From Siphonodentalium dalli (lineage: Eukaryota; Mollusca; Scaphopoda; Gadilida; Siphonodentaliidae), in the NCBI GenBank assembly GCA_032622095.1, contig CP136062.1, positions 9,017,710 through 9,081,709 on the forward strand: a DNA stretch of 64,000 nt. The letters are read 5' to 3'. A program made the position numbers and the translations under genes. A model generated the notes under the pieces. It made no database searches, had not been told where the DNA came from, and saw only the letters and a program-made list of their open reading frames with translations. This document shows positions 25,355 to 37,123 of this stretch, piece after piece; positions within the stretch are counted from its first letter, which is position 1; each line of letters starts with the position of its first letter.

Positions 25355-26146
25355 TGGCAACACCCGACCCCCACCAATCACCCGGGGTGTGCCATCCATG
25401 GGGTGAACATGTGGTATAGAAAACTTTCGAGAAGGGTCAGAATTTCAACCGATTTGACCGCATGTGTGGGTGCACCACCCTAAATACACAATTTAAACAC
25501 CCATTTGAAACACACACACCCATCACCCCGGGGGTGCCACCCCGTGGTGTTAAAATCGGGAATGGACCATTTTAGAGAACGGTAAGGATTTCGACCGATT
25601 TCCCGGGGGGTTAAAATTGGGGTATGGACCATTTTCGAGAACGGTAAGGATTTCAACCGATTTGACGCCATGGGTGTGTGGCCCGCCCCATATACCTCCC
25701 AGAAACACCCGACCCCAACCATCATCCCAATGGTGCCATTCCCGAGCGGGTCAAAATGGCGTATGGACAATTTTCGAGAACGGTAAGGATTTCGACCGAT
25801 TTCACGGCATGGGTGGATGGCCCGCCCCAAATCCGCTCTAGAAATACCCCGAACCTACCCATCACCCCGAGGGGTGAAAATGGGGTATGGACAATTTTCG
25901 AGGAGGGTAATAATGTCCATTGATTTGCCGGCATGGGTGAGAGGCCCACCTCAAGTACACCTTAGAAACACCCCGATCCCATAACAATCACCTGCGGGTC
26001 GGGTGCCACCCCGAGGATGTGAAAATGGGGTATGGTTCATTTTCGAGAACGGTAAGGGTTTCGACCGATTTGACGGCATGGGTGGGTGATCCACCCAAAA
26101 TACCCTAGAAACTCCCGGATTCCTCACCCATCACCCCGGGTTGCCA
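25355..26146 (+). repeat. higher-order block, copy 1
   Basis: This block of about 790 bp in the GC-rich satellite is almost identical to 27140-27931, at a constant offset of 1785 bp. Part of the region upstream (about 24886-25345) is also closely repeated near 25726-26215, so amplification happened at two scales. Confidence 0.85.
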
Positions 26147-27139
26147 CCCCGAGGGTGTGAACATGGGGTAAGGACGATTTTCGAGAACGGAAAGGATTTC
26201 GCCCGATTTGATGGCATGTGTGGGTGGCCCACTCCAAATACCTCCTAGAAACAAGCCGACCCCGACGCATCAACCCCAGGGGCTGCCACCCCAGGGGGAT
26301 GAACATGGGGTATGAACCATTTTTGATAACAGTAATGATTTCGACCGATTTGATGGCATGGGTCGGTGGCTTGCCCCAAATACCCCATATAAACAGCCTA
26401 TCCTCGCACCCATCACCTCAAGGAGTGCCGCCCACAGAGTGGGTGGCCCGTCCCAAATACCCACTATAAAAACCCCACCCCACCCATTACTCCGGTGGGG
26501 GTGTCACCCCTAGGGAGTGAAAATGCCGTGTGGATTTGAAGGCATGGTGGGTGGCCCGCCCTAAATACCACATATAAACACCCCGACTCCCACCTATCAC
26601 ACCGGTGGTGCCACTCCGTAGGGTTGAACATAGGGTATGGAAATTTTTCAAGAATGGTAAGGATTTCGACCGAGTTGACGGCATGGTTGGGTGGCTCGTC
26701 CCAAATTCCCCCTAGAGACACCAGACCCCCACCCATCAAACCCGGTGGTTTGCACCCGAAGAGGTGAAAATAGGGTATGGACCATTTTCGACAACGGTGT
26801 CGACCATTTTCTATAACGGTAATAATTTCGGCCGATTTGACGGCATTTGTGGGTGGCCTGCCCACTAGAAACACCAGACCCCACCATTAACCTTGGGGTT
26901 GGCACCACGAAGAGGTGAAAATGGGTATGGACCATTTTCGTGAACCGTAACATTTCGACCGATTTGACGGCATGGGTGGGTGGCCGCCCCAAATACCCCA
27001 TAGAAACACCCCGACCACACCACCACCCTCGGGAGTGAAACTCCGTAGGTGTGAAAATGGGGTATATACCATTTTCGAGAACGGTAAAGATTTTTACCGA
27101 TTTGACGGCATGGGTTGGTGGCCCGCCCCAAATACCCAA

Positions 27140-27931
27140 TAGAAACACCCGACCCCCACCAATCACCCGGGGTGTGCCATCCAGGGGGTGAACATGTGGT
27201 ATAGAAAACTTTCGAGAAAGGTCAGAATTTCAACCGATTTGACCGCATGTGTGGGTGCACCACCCTAAATACACAATTTAAACACCCATTTGAAACACCC
27301 ACACCCATCACCCCGGGGGTGCCACCCCGTGGTGTTAAAATCGGGAATGGACCATTTTAGAGAACGGTAAGGATTTCGACCGATTTCCCGAGGGGTTAAA
27401 ATTGGGGTATGGACCATTTTCGAGAACGGTAAGGATTTCAACCGATTTGACGCCATGGGTGTGTGGCCCGCCCCATATACCTCCCAGAAACACCCGACCC
27501 CAACCATCATCCCAATGGTGCCATTCCCGAGCGGGTCAAAATGGGGTATGGACAATTTTCGAGAACGGTAAGGATTTCGACCGATTTCACGGCATGGGTG
27601 GATGGCCCGCCCCAAATCCGCTCTAGAAATACCCCGAACCTACCCATCACCCCGAGGGGTGAAAATGGGGTATGGACAATTTTCGAGGAGGGTAATAATT
27701 TCCATTGATTTGCCGGCATGGGTGAGAGGCTCACCTCAAGTACACCTTAGAAACACCCCGATCCCATAACAATCACCTGCGGGTCGGGTGCCACCCCGAG
27801 GATGTGAAAATGGGGTATGGTTCATTTTTGAGAACGGTAAGGATTTCGACCGATTTGACGGCATGGGTGGGTGATCCACCCAAAATACCCTAGAAACTCC
27901 CGGATCCCTCACCCATCACCCCGGGTTGTCA
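27140..27931 (+). repeat. higher-order block, copy 2
   Basis: This is the near-identical partner of 25355-26146. Identity is lost at about 27931, where copy 2 continues with a different satellite unit. The high identity against the diverged background marks a recent duplication. Confidence 0.85.
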
Positions 27932-30005
27932 CCCCGGGGGGGTGAAAATTTTCGTGAACGGTAATGATTTCGACGGCATGCGTGGGTGGCCCGCCCCAAA
28001 TACCACCTAGAAACACATTCCGACTCCCATCTATCACACCGGTGGTGCCACTCCGTAGGGGGTGAACATGGGGTATAGACAATTTTCGAGAATGGTAAGG
28101 ATTTCGACCAATTTGACGGCATGGGTGGGTGGCCCGCCACAAATAACCCAAAGAAATACCCCGAACCCGCCATCACCCCTTGGTATTGCCACCCCGAATG
28201 GGTGAAATGGGATATGAACTTTATTCGAGAATAGTAAGAATTTCCACCGATTGGACGTCATGGGTGGGTGGCCCACCCCAAATACCCCCTAAAAACACGC
28301 GACCCCACCCATCACCCCGCGGGTGCCACCCCAATGAGGTAAAAAGGGGCATGGACCATTGCCGAGAACGGTAAGGATTTCGACCGATTTGACGGCATGG
28401 GTGGGTGATACGTTCAAAATACCTATAAACTCCCGAATCACCTACCCATCATCCCCGGGTTGCCACCTCGAGGGGTGAGAATGGGATATGAACCATTTTC
28501 GAGAACGGAAAGGATTTCGACCGATTTGACGGCATGCGTGGTTGGCCCGCCCCAAATACCCCTAGAAACACCCCGATCCCTACCCATCACCCCGGGTGGC
28601 AACCCTTGGAGTAGGAAATGGGGTACGGACCATTTGCAAGAACGGTGTGGATTTCGACCGATATCACGGCTTGCATGGGTGTGTGGCCCGCCCCAAATAC
28701 CGCTAGACACACCATATCCCCACCATCACTCGGGGGGGGGGGGGTGCCACTTCGATGAGTAAACATGTGGGTAGCCCGCCCCCAAATACCACGGATTGGA
28801 CGACACGGATGGATGGCCCGCCCCAAATACCATCTAGAAACACCCAGAACCACCCAGAACCCGACCGATCACACCGGGAGTGCCACTCCGTAGGGGTGAA
28901 AATGGGGTATGAACAATTTTCGAGAACGATTAGGATTTCGACCGATTTGATGACATGAGTGGGTGGCCCGCCCCAAATACCACCTAGGAATACACCGAAC
29001 CGAATTGGGTATGGACCATTTTCGAGAACGGTGAGAACTTCCATCCGTTTGACGGCATTGGCGAGTGGCCCGCCCCAAGTACTCCCTAGAAACACCCTGA
29101 CCCCACCAATCACCTCCATGTGGTGCCACCCGAAGGGTGAACATATGATATGGACAATTTTCTAGAAAGTACGAATTTTGACCGATTTGACGTTGTGGGT
29201 GGGTGGCCCGCCCAAATACCACCTATAAACACCCGACCCCCACCAATCACCCCGGGGATGCCACCCCGACGAGGTGAAAATGGGGTGAGGATTTCGACCG
29301 ATTTGACGGCATGGGTGGGTGATCCGCCTAATATACCATAGAAACTCCCGGACCCCCACCCATCACCACCGGGGTGCCACCCGAGGGGGTTGAAAACTGT
29401 AAGGTTTTCGACCGATTTGACGGCATGGGTGGTTGATTCGCCCAAAATACCATAGAAACTACCGGATCTCCCACCATGACCCCCGGTGTGCCACCCCGAG
29501 GGGGGTAAAAACGGGGTATGGACCATTTTTAGAACGGAAAGGATTTTGACCGATTTGATGGCATGGGTGGATGGCCAGCCCCAACAACATCATAGAAACA
29601 CCAGGACCCCACCTATCACCACGGGGTGCCACCACGAGGGGTGAAAATGGAGTAAGAAACATTTTTCGGTAAGAATTTCGACCGATAAAACGGCATGGGT
29701 AGGTGGCCGGCCCTAAATACCACTGGAAACACCCCGAACCCTATCCATCACCCTCGGGGTGCCACCAATTGCAAGTGGGGGAGGTGGTATGGAGCATTTT
29801 CGAGAACCATAAGGATTTCGTGGGTGGCCCGCCCTAAATACCACCTAGAATCACCCCGACCCCACCGTCACCCCTGAGGGTGCCACCCGAGGATGTTAAA
29901 ATGGGGTATATACCATTTTCGAGAACGGTAAGGATTTCGACCGATTTGACGGTATGGGTGGATGGCCCGCTCAAAATACCGCTAAAAACACCCCGACACA
30001 CCAAT

Positions 30006-30455
30006 CAGTCAGAGAGTTGTAGAGCCATGGAACCAACTAGCAGAAGAGGAAGTAAACGCCGATACATGTAAATCACTTCAAAAATCAACTCGACGAATAT
30101 TGGAAAGAACATGAAGTGAGACTTGATTATAAAGCTAAACTTGGGGCGCCAAGTTCCCAGACGAGTCGGACGTTGGCCAGACTCAAACATATTGGGCCTG
30201 AATATCATAAGGTATAAGGTGGTGTATTTTAATCTCATAAGGAGATTCATAATGTGTGGGGTACGTGATTTTCATATTAGGGAGTGTGGTTCCTGACAGC
30301 GACGCATTTGTTTTGGTCCGATATGTTTGACAACTCTATCAGCTTCCTAAAATATGTATCAATGAGTAGTTAGGTAAGGTTAACATTTCTCTGTTCAAAA
30401 TGACACCTTTGAAAGTATTTATGCGCCAGATATGAGTACACTTAACGTTGGTTCA
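30006..30455 (+). mobile_element. LINE 3' end, 5'-truncated (copy 1)
   Basis: The plus strand carries the end of a non-LTR retrotransposon ORF2: 'VRELWSHGTN' then HVNHFKNQLDEYWKEHEVRL, the usual last residues after the reverse transcriptase, followed by an AT-rich 3' untranslated part. It begins exactly at the end of the GC-rich satellite. It matches 31712-32150 in inverted orientation at high identity, so two copies of one LINE family lie tail to tail. In-frame stops show it is inactive. Confidence 0.75.
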
Positions 30456-31225
30456 GTAATTCAAGATAAAATGATTAATCATGACAACAAAACATTTACC
30501 AGGCGACCGGATTTCCATGACAATAGGTACTTCACCCTCTTTGTGATACACGGGTGCACAGACCTGTGAGTTTACGCGAAGATAATGCACGCGGTTGTGG
30601 TATGAAATGTATTGATTTTATTCCTGCTGTGTGGTAGCTTTGTATTCACAAGTTCACAACACAATATACCATCGACCATTTGAAATAACACGTGAAAACA
30701 ATCGATATTGCTATGGCAGTATGTCGGACCTTGAAAACTGGGCGCCAGTGATAATATATACTATACACGTCAACGCCAGCGATCACACCACAAACAGTGT
30801 GCACTCGTGCTCCCAGGTAAGTACAATGTGACTTATCCCATTGTTTCGGGATTATTTTATACCTAACTTCATACAATAGAAATATTTTACCTTGGTTCGC
30901 TGAAATTGGCATTGTTTTTGTCCAGGTGGGCAAATATCGTTTAGTTGGTACATGCACATTGTCGTTTGGTCAATGAATTGTATATAGCTTGACCTTTTTC
31001 TGGTTCCTTGTCTTCAAGTTTCTATTTTGGCGAGTCTGAATAATTTGATCACTTCTAATGAGATGATTAAGTGGGACACGTTATTATTCTATTTTTAGAA
31101 TAAACCATTCAAGCGATACCATATAGCGATATATATCATTGGGGTGTTCCCATATCTATGTTCCGAGCGTCAAATGTCCCATATTAATTGTTTGTATTTT
31201 TTAATTACAAAGTTATAAGCGAACG
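30456..31225. other. AT-rich spacer with one weak exon candidate
   Basis: The spacer lies between the two inverted LINE tails. At 30653-30812 on the plus strand an open segment with peptide VIIYTIHVNASDH lies between a possible acceptor (TTTGTATTCACAAG) and a strong donor (CCCAG followed by GTAAGTAC). The peptide faintly resembles a fibronectin type III strand. No partner exon was seen. Nothing else was recognised. Confidence 0.2.
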
Positions 31226-31229
31226 TTAA

Positions 31230-31707
31230 AGGTACTCAACCCGTAAAGAGGGTCCCCATCTCAACAGATTCCAACAACAACAATCCGATCAGAGGGTCCT
31301 ATATTACTATTTCTTTGGCTTTGGGGGTAAAAAATATTTGATTCGAGTCGAGGAACCCATCAAACAAAGCTCAGAGTTATTAGATATTGATTTTTGAAAA
31401 TTCTTATGTTCTCGAGATGAGTACCAATAACTGCCGTCAATTTGGTAACCTGCTCGAGATATTACGCCAAAATTCTATTCAAACAGACAAGGATGGATAA
31501 CTCTATAATCAAGTGGGTAAAAATAACGAATTTTTGACATTCTTCTGGGCCAGAAAGAATTCCCGATAATGAAAAATAATAGATTTCTAAAATCGATATC
31601 TAACAAATGAGCTTTGATGGGTGACTTCCTCGACTCGAATCAAATATTTTTGACCCCCGAAGCCATTGAAATAGTAATTGAGAGGAGTTTTATCGGGTTG
31701 AGTACCT
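31230..31707. mobile_element. TTAA-flanked MITE, complete (copy B)
   Basis: This 478-bp element has perfect 14-bp termini, AGGTACTCAACCCG and its complement, flanked on both sides by TTAA (31226-31229 and 31708-31711). Long subterminal arms (about 140-170 bp) pair, with GATTCGAGTCGAGGAA as the signature, and there is no coding sequence. TTAA targets are used by piggyBac and Kolobok transposons; the TTAAAGG end fits the T2/Kolobok MITE type better than the CCC ends of piggyBac. It interrupts a LINE 3' tail whose uninterrupted relative lies at 30440-30455. Confidence 0.85.
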
Positions 31708-31711
31708 TTAA

Positions 31712-32540
31712 GTGTATACATATCTGGCGCATAAATACTTTCAAAGGTGTCATTTTAAACAGAGGAAGGTTAACCTTACCTAACTACTCATTGATACATA
31801 TTTTAGCATCCTGATACAGTTGTCAAACATATCGGACCAAAACAAATGCGTCGCTGTCAGGAGCCACACTCCCTAATATGAAAATCACGTACCCCACACA
31901 TTATGAATCTCCTTATGAGATTAAAATACACCACCTTATACCTTATGATATTGAGGCCCAATATGTTTGAGTCTGGCCAACGTCCGACTCGTCTGGGAAC
32001 TTGTCACCCCAAGTTTAGCTTTATAATCAAGTCTCACTTCATGTTCTTTTCAATATTCGTCGAGTTGATTTTTGAAGTGATTTACATGTATCGGCGTTTA
32101 CTTCCTCTTCTGCTAGTTGGTTCCAGGGCTCCACGACTCTCTGACTAAAAGTATGTTTCCTTGTATCTCTGCATGGTTGCCCCTTCTAGAAACATTTTGA
32201 AGTTGTGGCCTCTGGTTTCGGATTCAGTTTTCCGTGTTAATATATTTGCTACTTCCGGGTCGCATAATATGTACTGAATATTTTGAAGCATTCTATCATA
32301 TCTCCTCTATGTCGTATGTACTGCAGGGTGTGAGTTTTTAGTTTCTCAAGTCTGTCTTCATAAGGTAAATGATTTAAAGTGGTAACTAGTTTGGTCGCCC
32401 TGCGTTGGGCTTCTTTATGTTGAGTGTTATGTTTGATCAAACATGGCTTCCATGCTGGCTGTGATTATTATAATCTTGGTTGAACCAATCCTTTATATAA
32501 CTTTGTCATCATTTCTTCATATAGATGTGTAAAAGATATT
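31712..32540 (-). mobile_element. LINE 3' portion (copy 2), interrupted by MITE B
   Basis: The minus strand reads LYKGLVQP, then AQRRATKLVTTLNHLPYEDR and HRGDMIECFKIF, the conserved region downstream of the reverse transcriptase fingers and palm in CR1/Jockey-group LINEs. It continues through a decayed stretch to the same C-terminal HFKNQLDEYWKEHE end and 3' tail as copy 1. Stops and at least one frame change separate the parts. The tail is cut at 31711 by the TTAA MITE. The 5' part is missing. Confidence 0.8.
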
Positions 32541-33420
32541 CTAATCATCCGCATCACTGATTGAGCGCTATGTGCTTTTTCATTTATATGTTGTTCGAAG
32601 TTCAAATTTGTATCTATATCATTTTGTTTAGAATTGTATGTGATTATTTATTGTGTTCTTATTTCTTGCAATATCACAGGAACATGCAGGCTGAATATAT
32701 ATGTTATTATTACGTGCTTTGTTGTGAGCAAAACCAGTGTTTTCAACTTTTCCCGAATTACCATGAACTTTAAGTGTGACATTGACCTATAAAAATAACA
32801 GGTGATGGCATATTATGTAGGACATTCACCCATATGTATATGTATATGAACTATTCTTAACCAGACCAATTATATTCTTAGATATAACCTTTTTCCATTT
32901 ATTTTGTACAAAATATTATATATCCGTTGCAATGGCAACAATAATATCTACATTTTATTACCACTTTTTCTCACTAGAACAGGGATAATAATGGATAATC
33001 CATAAGCTTTCCAACTGTTTATACAATCATGTGTGTGCGACTTTGCATTAAACTTCATAAATATGGCCATGGCTTGTGAATACCACTGATGTGGTGACCA
33101 CAATGACATACCATGTTCGCGTGTTATGCGTGTGGAGTGTCCTTGAGCCTTAAACATTGAGACATAATAATAACAAGAAAACCATAGTCAGAAATGGTAG
33201 TGCCACCAACATCATATTATTAGCCATAAATATAAATTATAATATAATTATAATATAAACTAGCTTTCAAATTCCATGTGGGAAATTTGGATACTTCCAT
33301 ATACCACGTTTTCCCGTTTCTCGTGTTATACATTACATTCTTCAAGCTGTCTCGCTTTTTATTACACTGGCTGGTGGGCCCGAATTCGTCCGGGTTGTTC
33401 CCATCTGCTTTCCGGCGAAA
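32541..33420. other. AT-rich stretch without recognised genes
   Basis: No gene, RNA or clear repeat was recognised in this stretch. Confidence 0.35.
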
Positions 33421-33815
33421 GGCGCGATTTGACCTTGAATTAACTATTTTTAAAGTCAAGGTCAGGTCGGGGTCATGATTTGAGCCGTTCAAAACACTCC
33501 CCGGACAAAAGTCACCCTAGGTATCAAATTTCGTCGAAATCCGTCCGTTTTACCCGATTTGACCTTGAATTGACCATTTTGAAGGTCAATGTCAGGTCGG
33601 GGTCACGATTTAACCAGTCCAAAATACTCCCCAGAAAAAAGTAGCCATTGGTATCAAATTTCGTCGAAATTCGTCCGTTTTACCCACTTTGACCTTGAAT
33701 TGACTGTTTTAAAGATCAAGGTCAGGTCGTGGTCACGATTTGAGCCGTCCAAAACACTCCCCGGACAAAAGTTTCCCTACGTATCAAATTTCGTCGAAAT
33801 CCATCCTTGATTACC
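33421..33815 (+). repeat. 130-bp tandem repeat, three copies
   Basis: Units start at about 33428, 33558 and 33688, an exact 130-bp period. They carry TTTGACCTTGAATTGAC, CAAGGTCAGGTCGGGGTCA, ACACTCCCCGGACAAAAGT and ATCAAATTTCGTCGAAAT. The same module lies inside both arms of the large foldback at 48419-54560, where it is less regular. This stand-alone block may be a remnant of a related element. Plus-strand frames through it are chance frames. Confidence 0.85.
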
Positions 33816-34009
33816 ACACGATCGCATGCTTACCAAAGGGTGTGGTAATTATCAATATCAGCACATGTGCTAATCCGTGTCGGACTATTTTATTGAGGAT
33901 ACCGCATTCGGGGTAACACTACAGCTTTCAAAGCGACCCATTCGCAGCTTTTACATCGACCTAATCCCGCATAACATCAGTGGTATTTATGTTTTCAAGC
34001 ACAGTATAC

Positions 34010-34320
34010 ACCGGTGGCGTTAATAAAAGGTCGGCCGACCACAGTGTCCCCCGACAACGTGGCAAGTCGATGCCGCTTTGTTAAAACAATAAAAAAAATG
34101 TTGAAATGTTATAAGTCGAAAGGGTTAATAATTCCATCAAAAAATTATTTTTATTCCGTCATCTATACACATGTTGCACATCTCCAATATGTGGGTAACA
34201 ATACTCTGAAGTTGCACATATCTACGATCAAAACTGTAGGAGTTGATTACACCATGAAGGTACCCTCATACAGAAAATTATAAAACATGTTTTTTCAAGG
34301 TCGAAAGGCCCATAACTCTC
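34010..34320 (+). mobile_element. truncated pearl/Helitron-like copy
   Basis: It begins 'GTTAATAAAAGGTCGGCCGA' with the perfect palindrome GGTCGGCCGACC and 'GTGTCCCCCGACAACGTGGC', the same head as the copy at 21640. Only one or two diverged core-like units follow before a TCTC/ACAC microsatellite. Confidence 0.5.
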
Positions 34321-34446
34321 TCTCTCTCTCGCTCCCGCTCTCACACACAACACACGTCTCATCTACCAGCAAATTCTTCTCAAATGATACGAGGAATCAA
34401 ATCGCGCATGTTAAAAACGCCTCATGCTGTGGTGCCTAGATATATT

Positions 34447-34770
34447 TGCGAATAACTGTCAGTCTGTAGGCATATGTCTTCTATATATAACACCACCGGG
34501 TAACTGTCTGTCTGTAGGCCTATGTGTTCTATATATAACACCACCGAATAACTTCTGTCTGTAGGCATATGTGTTCTATATATAACACCACCGGGTAACT
34601 GTCTGGTTGTAGGCCTATGTGTTCTATATATATAACACCATCGAATAACTGTCTGTCTGTAGGCCTATGTGTTCTATATATAACACCACCGAATAACTGT
34701 CTGTATGTAGGCCTATGTGTTCTATATATAACCACCGAATAACTGTCTGTCTGTAGGCCTATGTGTTCTA
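34447..34770 (+). repeat. 48-bp minisatellite, about 7 copies
   Basis: Units of 47-50 bp contain ACTGTCTGTCTGTAGGCC, TATGTGTTCTATATATAA and CACCACCG. They are nearly uniform. A TCTC/ACAC microsatellite lies just upstream (34315-34350). Confidence 0.9.
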
Positions 34771-34839
34771 TATAATATGTTGATACGTAAACGTAATTTG
34801 CGCCCGCTTGTTAATCTTTCGTAGGATTTGATGATTAAT

Positions 34840-35110
34840 TAACCGTAATTACAAAAATCATACCGGTATTTGTAAATGATCATACCCTCAAAAAAATTTC
34901 ATCATAATATTACGACAGAAACTGTTGGCAGCAATTGGACCATCAGTAACTGTCGTAAAATTACGAGATCAACGTAATCTGACATTTACAAATTTGATCG
35001 TATATTTACAAAATGATTGTAATATTATGACAGAAAAACTATCGTAAAATTACAACATCATCTTAATGTGAATTTACGGTTTAATCGTAAAATTACATGG
35101 CCAACGTAAT
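34840..35110. repeat. hairpin repeats with CGTAAAATTACG motifs
   Basis: Repeated pieces such as TCGTAAAATTACGA, ACGTAATCTGA and 'ATATTACGACAG' facing 'CTGTCGTAAAAT' form two imperfect hairpins about 140 bp apart. This is probably a small foldback element. No target duplication was recognised. Confidence 0.5.
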
Positions 35111-36040
35111 CTGAAGCTGAGAACCTGGTGTGAATTGAACTGTGGTGGGGTCTCAAGCGATCTACCCCTACACATTATAAACAAATGCCAGTAAATGATA
35201 TAAGTAGCTTGAGGATGGATGTGATCCATCGAACCACAGAAAAATTCAACCAGGTCCACAGGTGCTAAATGTCTGCACTATACATCTACAATTATAGATA
35301 AAAATCAATGTCCAACACCTAATTGTCATGAAATCGACATTTCTCGTACAACAAAATTTTGGAACAAAGTTTCATACCGGTACCTTGAATAATTAGCCTA
35401 ACTAATATAGGTACCAACCTGTGCTTTCACCATGACAAAAGATAACAAACTCTGATAATCAACACCCAAGTTACAAGGTGATATGCTCGGACAGACAGAG
35501 CCCTTGACTACCTGTACTGGTAAATGCCATCCGGGGGGGGGGGGGTCAGAAAACATTTTCAGGCACGTATGCTGATTTGTTACTTTCGACCCTTGTTGGG
35601 ACCCCCACCCACCCTGCGTCCAAATTTTTCCGACAATTTTTGTACACCCACCCCCTTTTAACACTAAAACAGATTTGCGGGGGGAATTCACTGTTAACAG
35701 CTGTATATGAATTTCTGTGCATACTTTTTGTCATGGATGTTAACATTGGCATGTAAATAGGAACGAGTCATTTTGGGGTCATTCGGCCAAAAAAACATGG
35801 CTGCCAGCGGCCATCTTGGTTTTCAAAATTTGCAACAAAATACAACACAATAACTGCCTGCAGTCAGTTTAGCAGTTAGAATTACATTATTTCTCTTATT
35901 CTAACGTGTTTTAAGCCAAATTCATTGAAAAAACAGTCAAAAAACTTGCAGGAAAAAAAGTTCTGAGTTTGTTAGTGCCATCGACCAAACCACCCACCCA
36001 GTGACCCACCCCCCTGCCCGACCCCCATACGCATAATATG
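35111..36040. other. spacer with homopolymer tract
   Basis: A G run lies near 35533-35546, within sequence lacking recognisable genes. Minus-strand frames near 35398-35752 arise around this GC-rich patch and match nothing known. Confidence 0.35.
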
Positions 36041-36255
36041 ATAATAACATGGGAGGAACAGAGGGAACATGGACTACCGGTGTACCTACATCTAATGAAA
36101 ATAACATGGGAAGGACAGGAAACACCGGATACCTTCATATAATTACTAGTATAATAACATTGGAATATTAACAGAGGAAACACAGGCTACTTTCATCTAA
36201 TTACTAGTATAATAACATGGGAATATTAACAGAGGAAACATGGGCTACCTTCACA
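36041..36255 (+). repeat. minisatellite of about 57 bp, four copies
   Basis: Units share ATAATAACATGGGA, 'ACAGAGGAAACA' and 'TACCTTCATCTAATTACTAG'. The last two copies are the most alike. Confidence 0.75.
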
Positions 36256-36589
36256 GTGGTCAGTGATTTACATGAGAGCAGATGGTGCATAAATCACTAA
36301 AAATAAATTTAAGTACTGAATTATACACAACTAAGTGTAGCACACATGTTTTCCTCTACCAACAATTAATCTGCCTTTGCTGTGATATCGCTTAATTGTA
36401 GGAAGCCACGTAAAACCACAAATATAAAATAAATAAATGAAAGGCAGAAGCAACATTGAGTAAATTTTTTGGGGTTTTGTTGCTTTCCACAACTAAGGCG
36501 ATATGATAATGAGGCCAGATAATTTGTTGTTGATGGAAACCATGTGATCTATGGTTAGTCACCTACAATAGGTAGTCACGATGCACCGT

Positions 36590-36755
36590 CTGCACATATC
36601 ATATGTACTCCGCCGATCAGAAAGTTTTCCTCAGGCAAGAAGTTGGACAGAGGTCGCCACATAGGAATCGAACCCATGTCAGTCACTAGCTCAGGTCCTA
36701 CAGCTTGGTGACTGGTACCGTGCTCATTGGACCACTGACCAACCCAGACGCCACC
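36590..36755 (-). mobile_element. tRNA-derived SINE
   Basis: On the minus strand an RNA polymerase III A box, TGGTCAGTGGTCC (complement of 36729-36741), is followed about 55 bases on by a B box, GGGTTCGATTCC (complement of 36664-36675). Both fit the consensus well. The spacing is longer than in most tRNAs and no cloverleaf is evident, so a tRNA-derived SINE is more likely than a tRNA gene. The 3' limit is uncertain. Confidence 0.6.
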
Positions 36756-37123
36756 CCCCCCCCAATAATAAACAACAATGTACATATAGTATACACTGAT
36801 ACAACTACTATTTAAACATGAAATACATAGACGTGTGTCTCCTTAATTATGCAGCCATTGTTATTGACCCAGAAACTCAAACCCAACAAAGCGCTCCCAA
36901 ACTTCCATTGGTTTAATTTGGAAATCCTGAAAATGAAGTAACAATATTATACACGATACTAACTACTATGGACAAAAAAGCAGCTCAGCATTTGCGCCAA
37001 GATTTTCGAGTGTCACTGTCAGCTAATTTATTGACATCCTGTTCAAACACCGCTGTTTTTTTTGTTTTAATAATTTTTCGACTTTCCCAAATTTTAAATC
37101 AAACTAACAACATAGGGACTGGA

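Larger units (their letters stand above)
24462..30003 (+). repeat. GC-rich satellite of about 140 bp, roughly 40 diverged copies
   Basis: Units of about 107-145 bp carry GGTGCCACCCCGAGGG, ATGGGGTATGGACCATTTTC, GAGAACGGTAAGGATTTCG, ACCGATTTGACGGCATGGG and GGTGGCCCGCCCCAAATACC. Copies are far more diverged than those of the 143-bp satellite, and G/C runs vary in length. The array is flanked by AT-rich DNA on the left and a LINE 3' end on the right. Long open frames on both strands (up to 172 codons) come from its GC content and change frame every unit, so none is called a gene. Confidence 0.95.

Noticed and set aside
24480-30000. Many frames of 60-172 codons on both strands rich in Pro, Gly and Arg
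   Set aside because: They are products of the GC-rich satellite; overlapping frames on both strands repeat with the unit and match no family.
36640-36752. True tRNA gene
   Set aside because: A and B boxes are too far apart and no acceptor stem pairing is visible; a SINE is the better reading.
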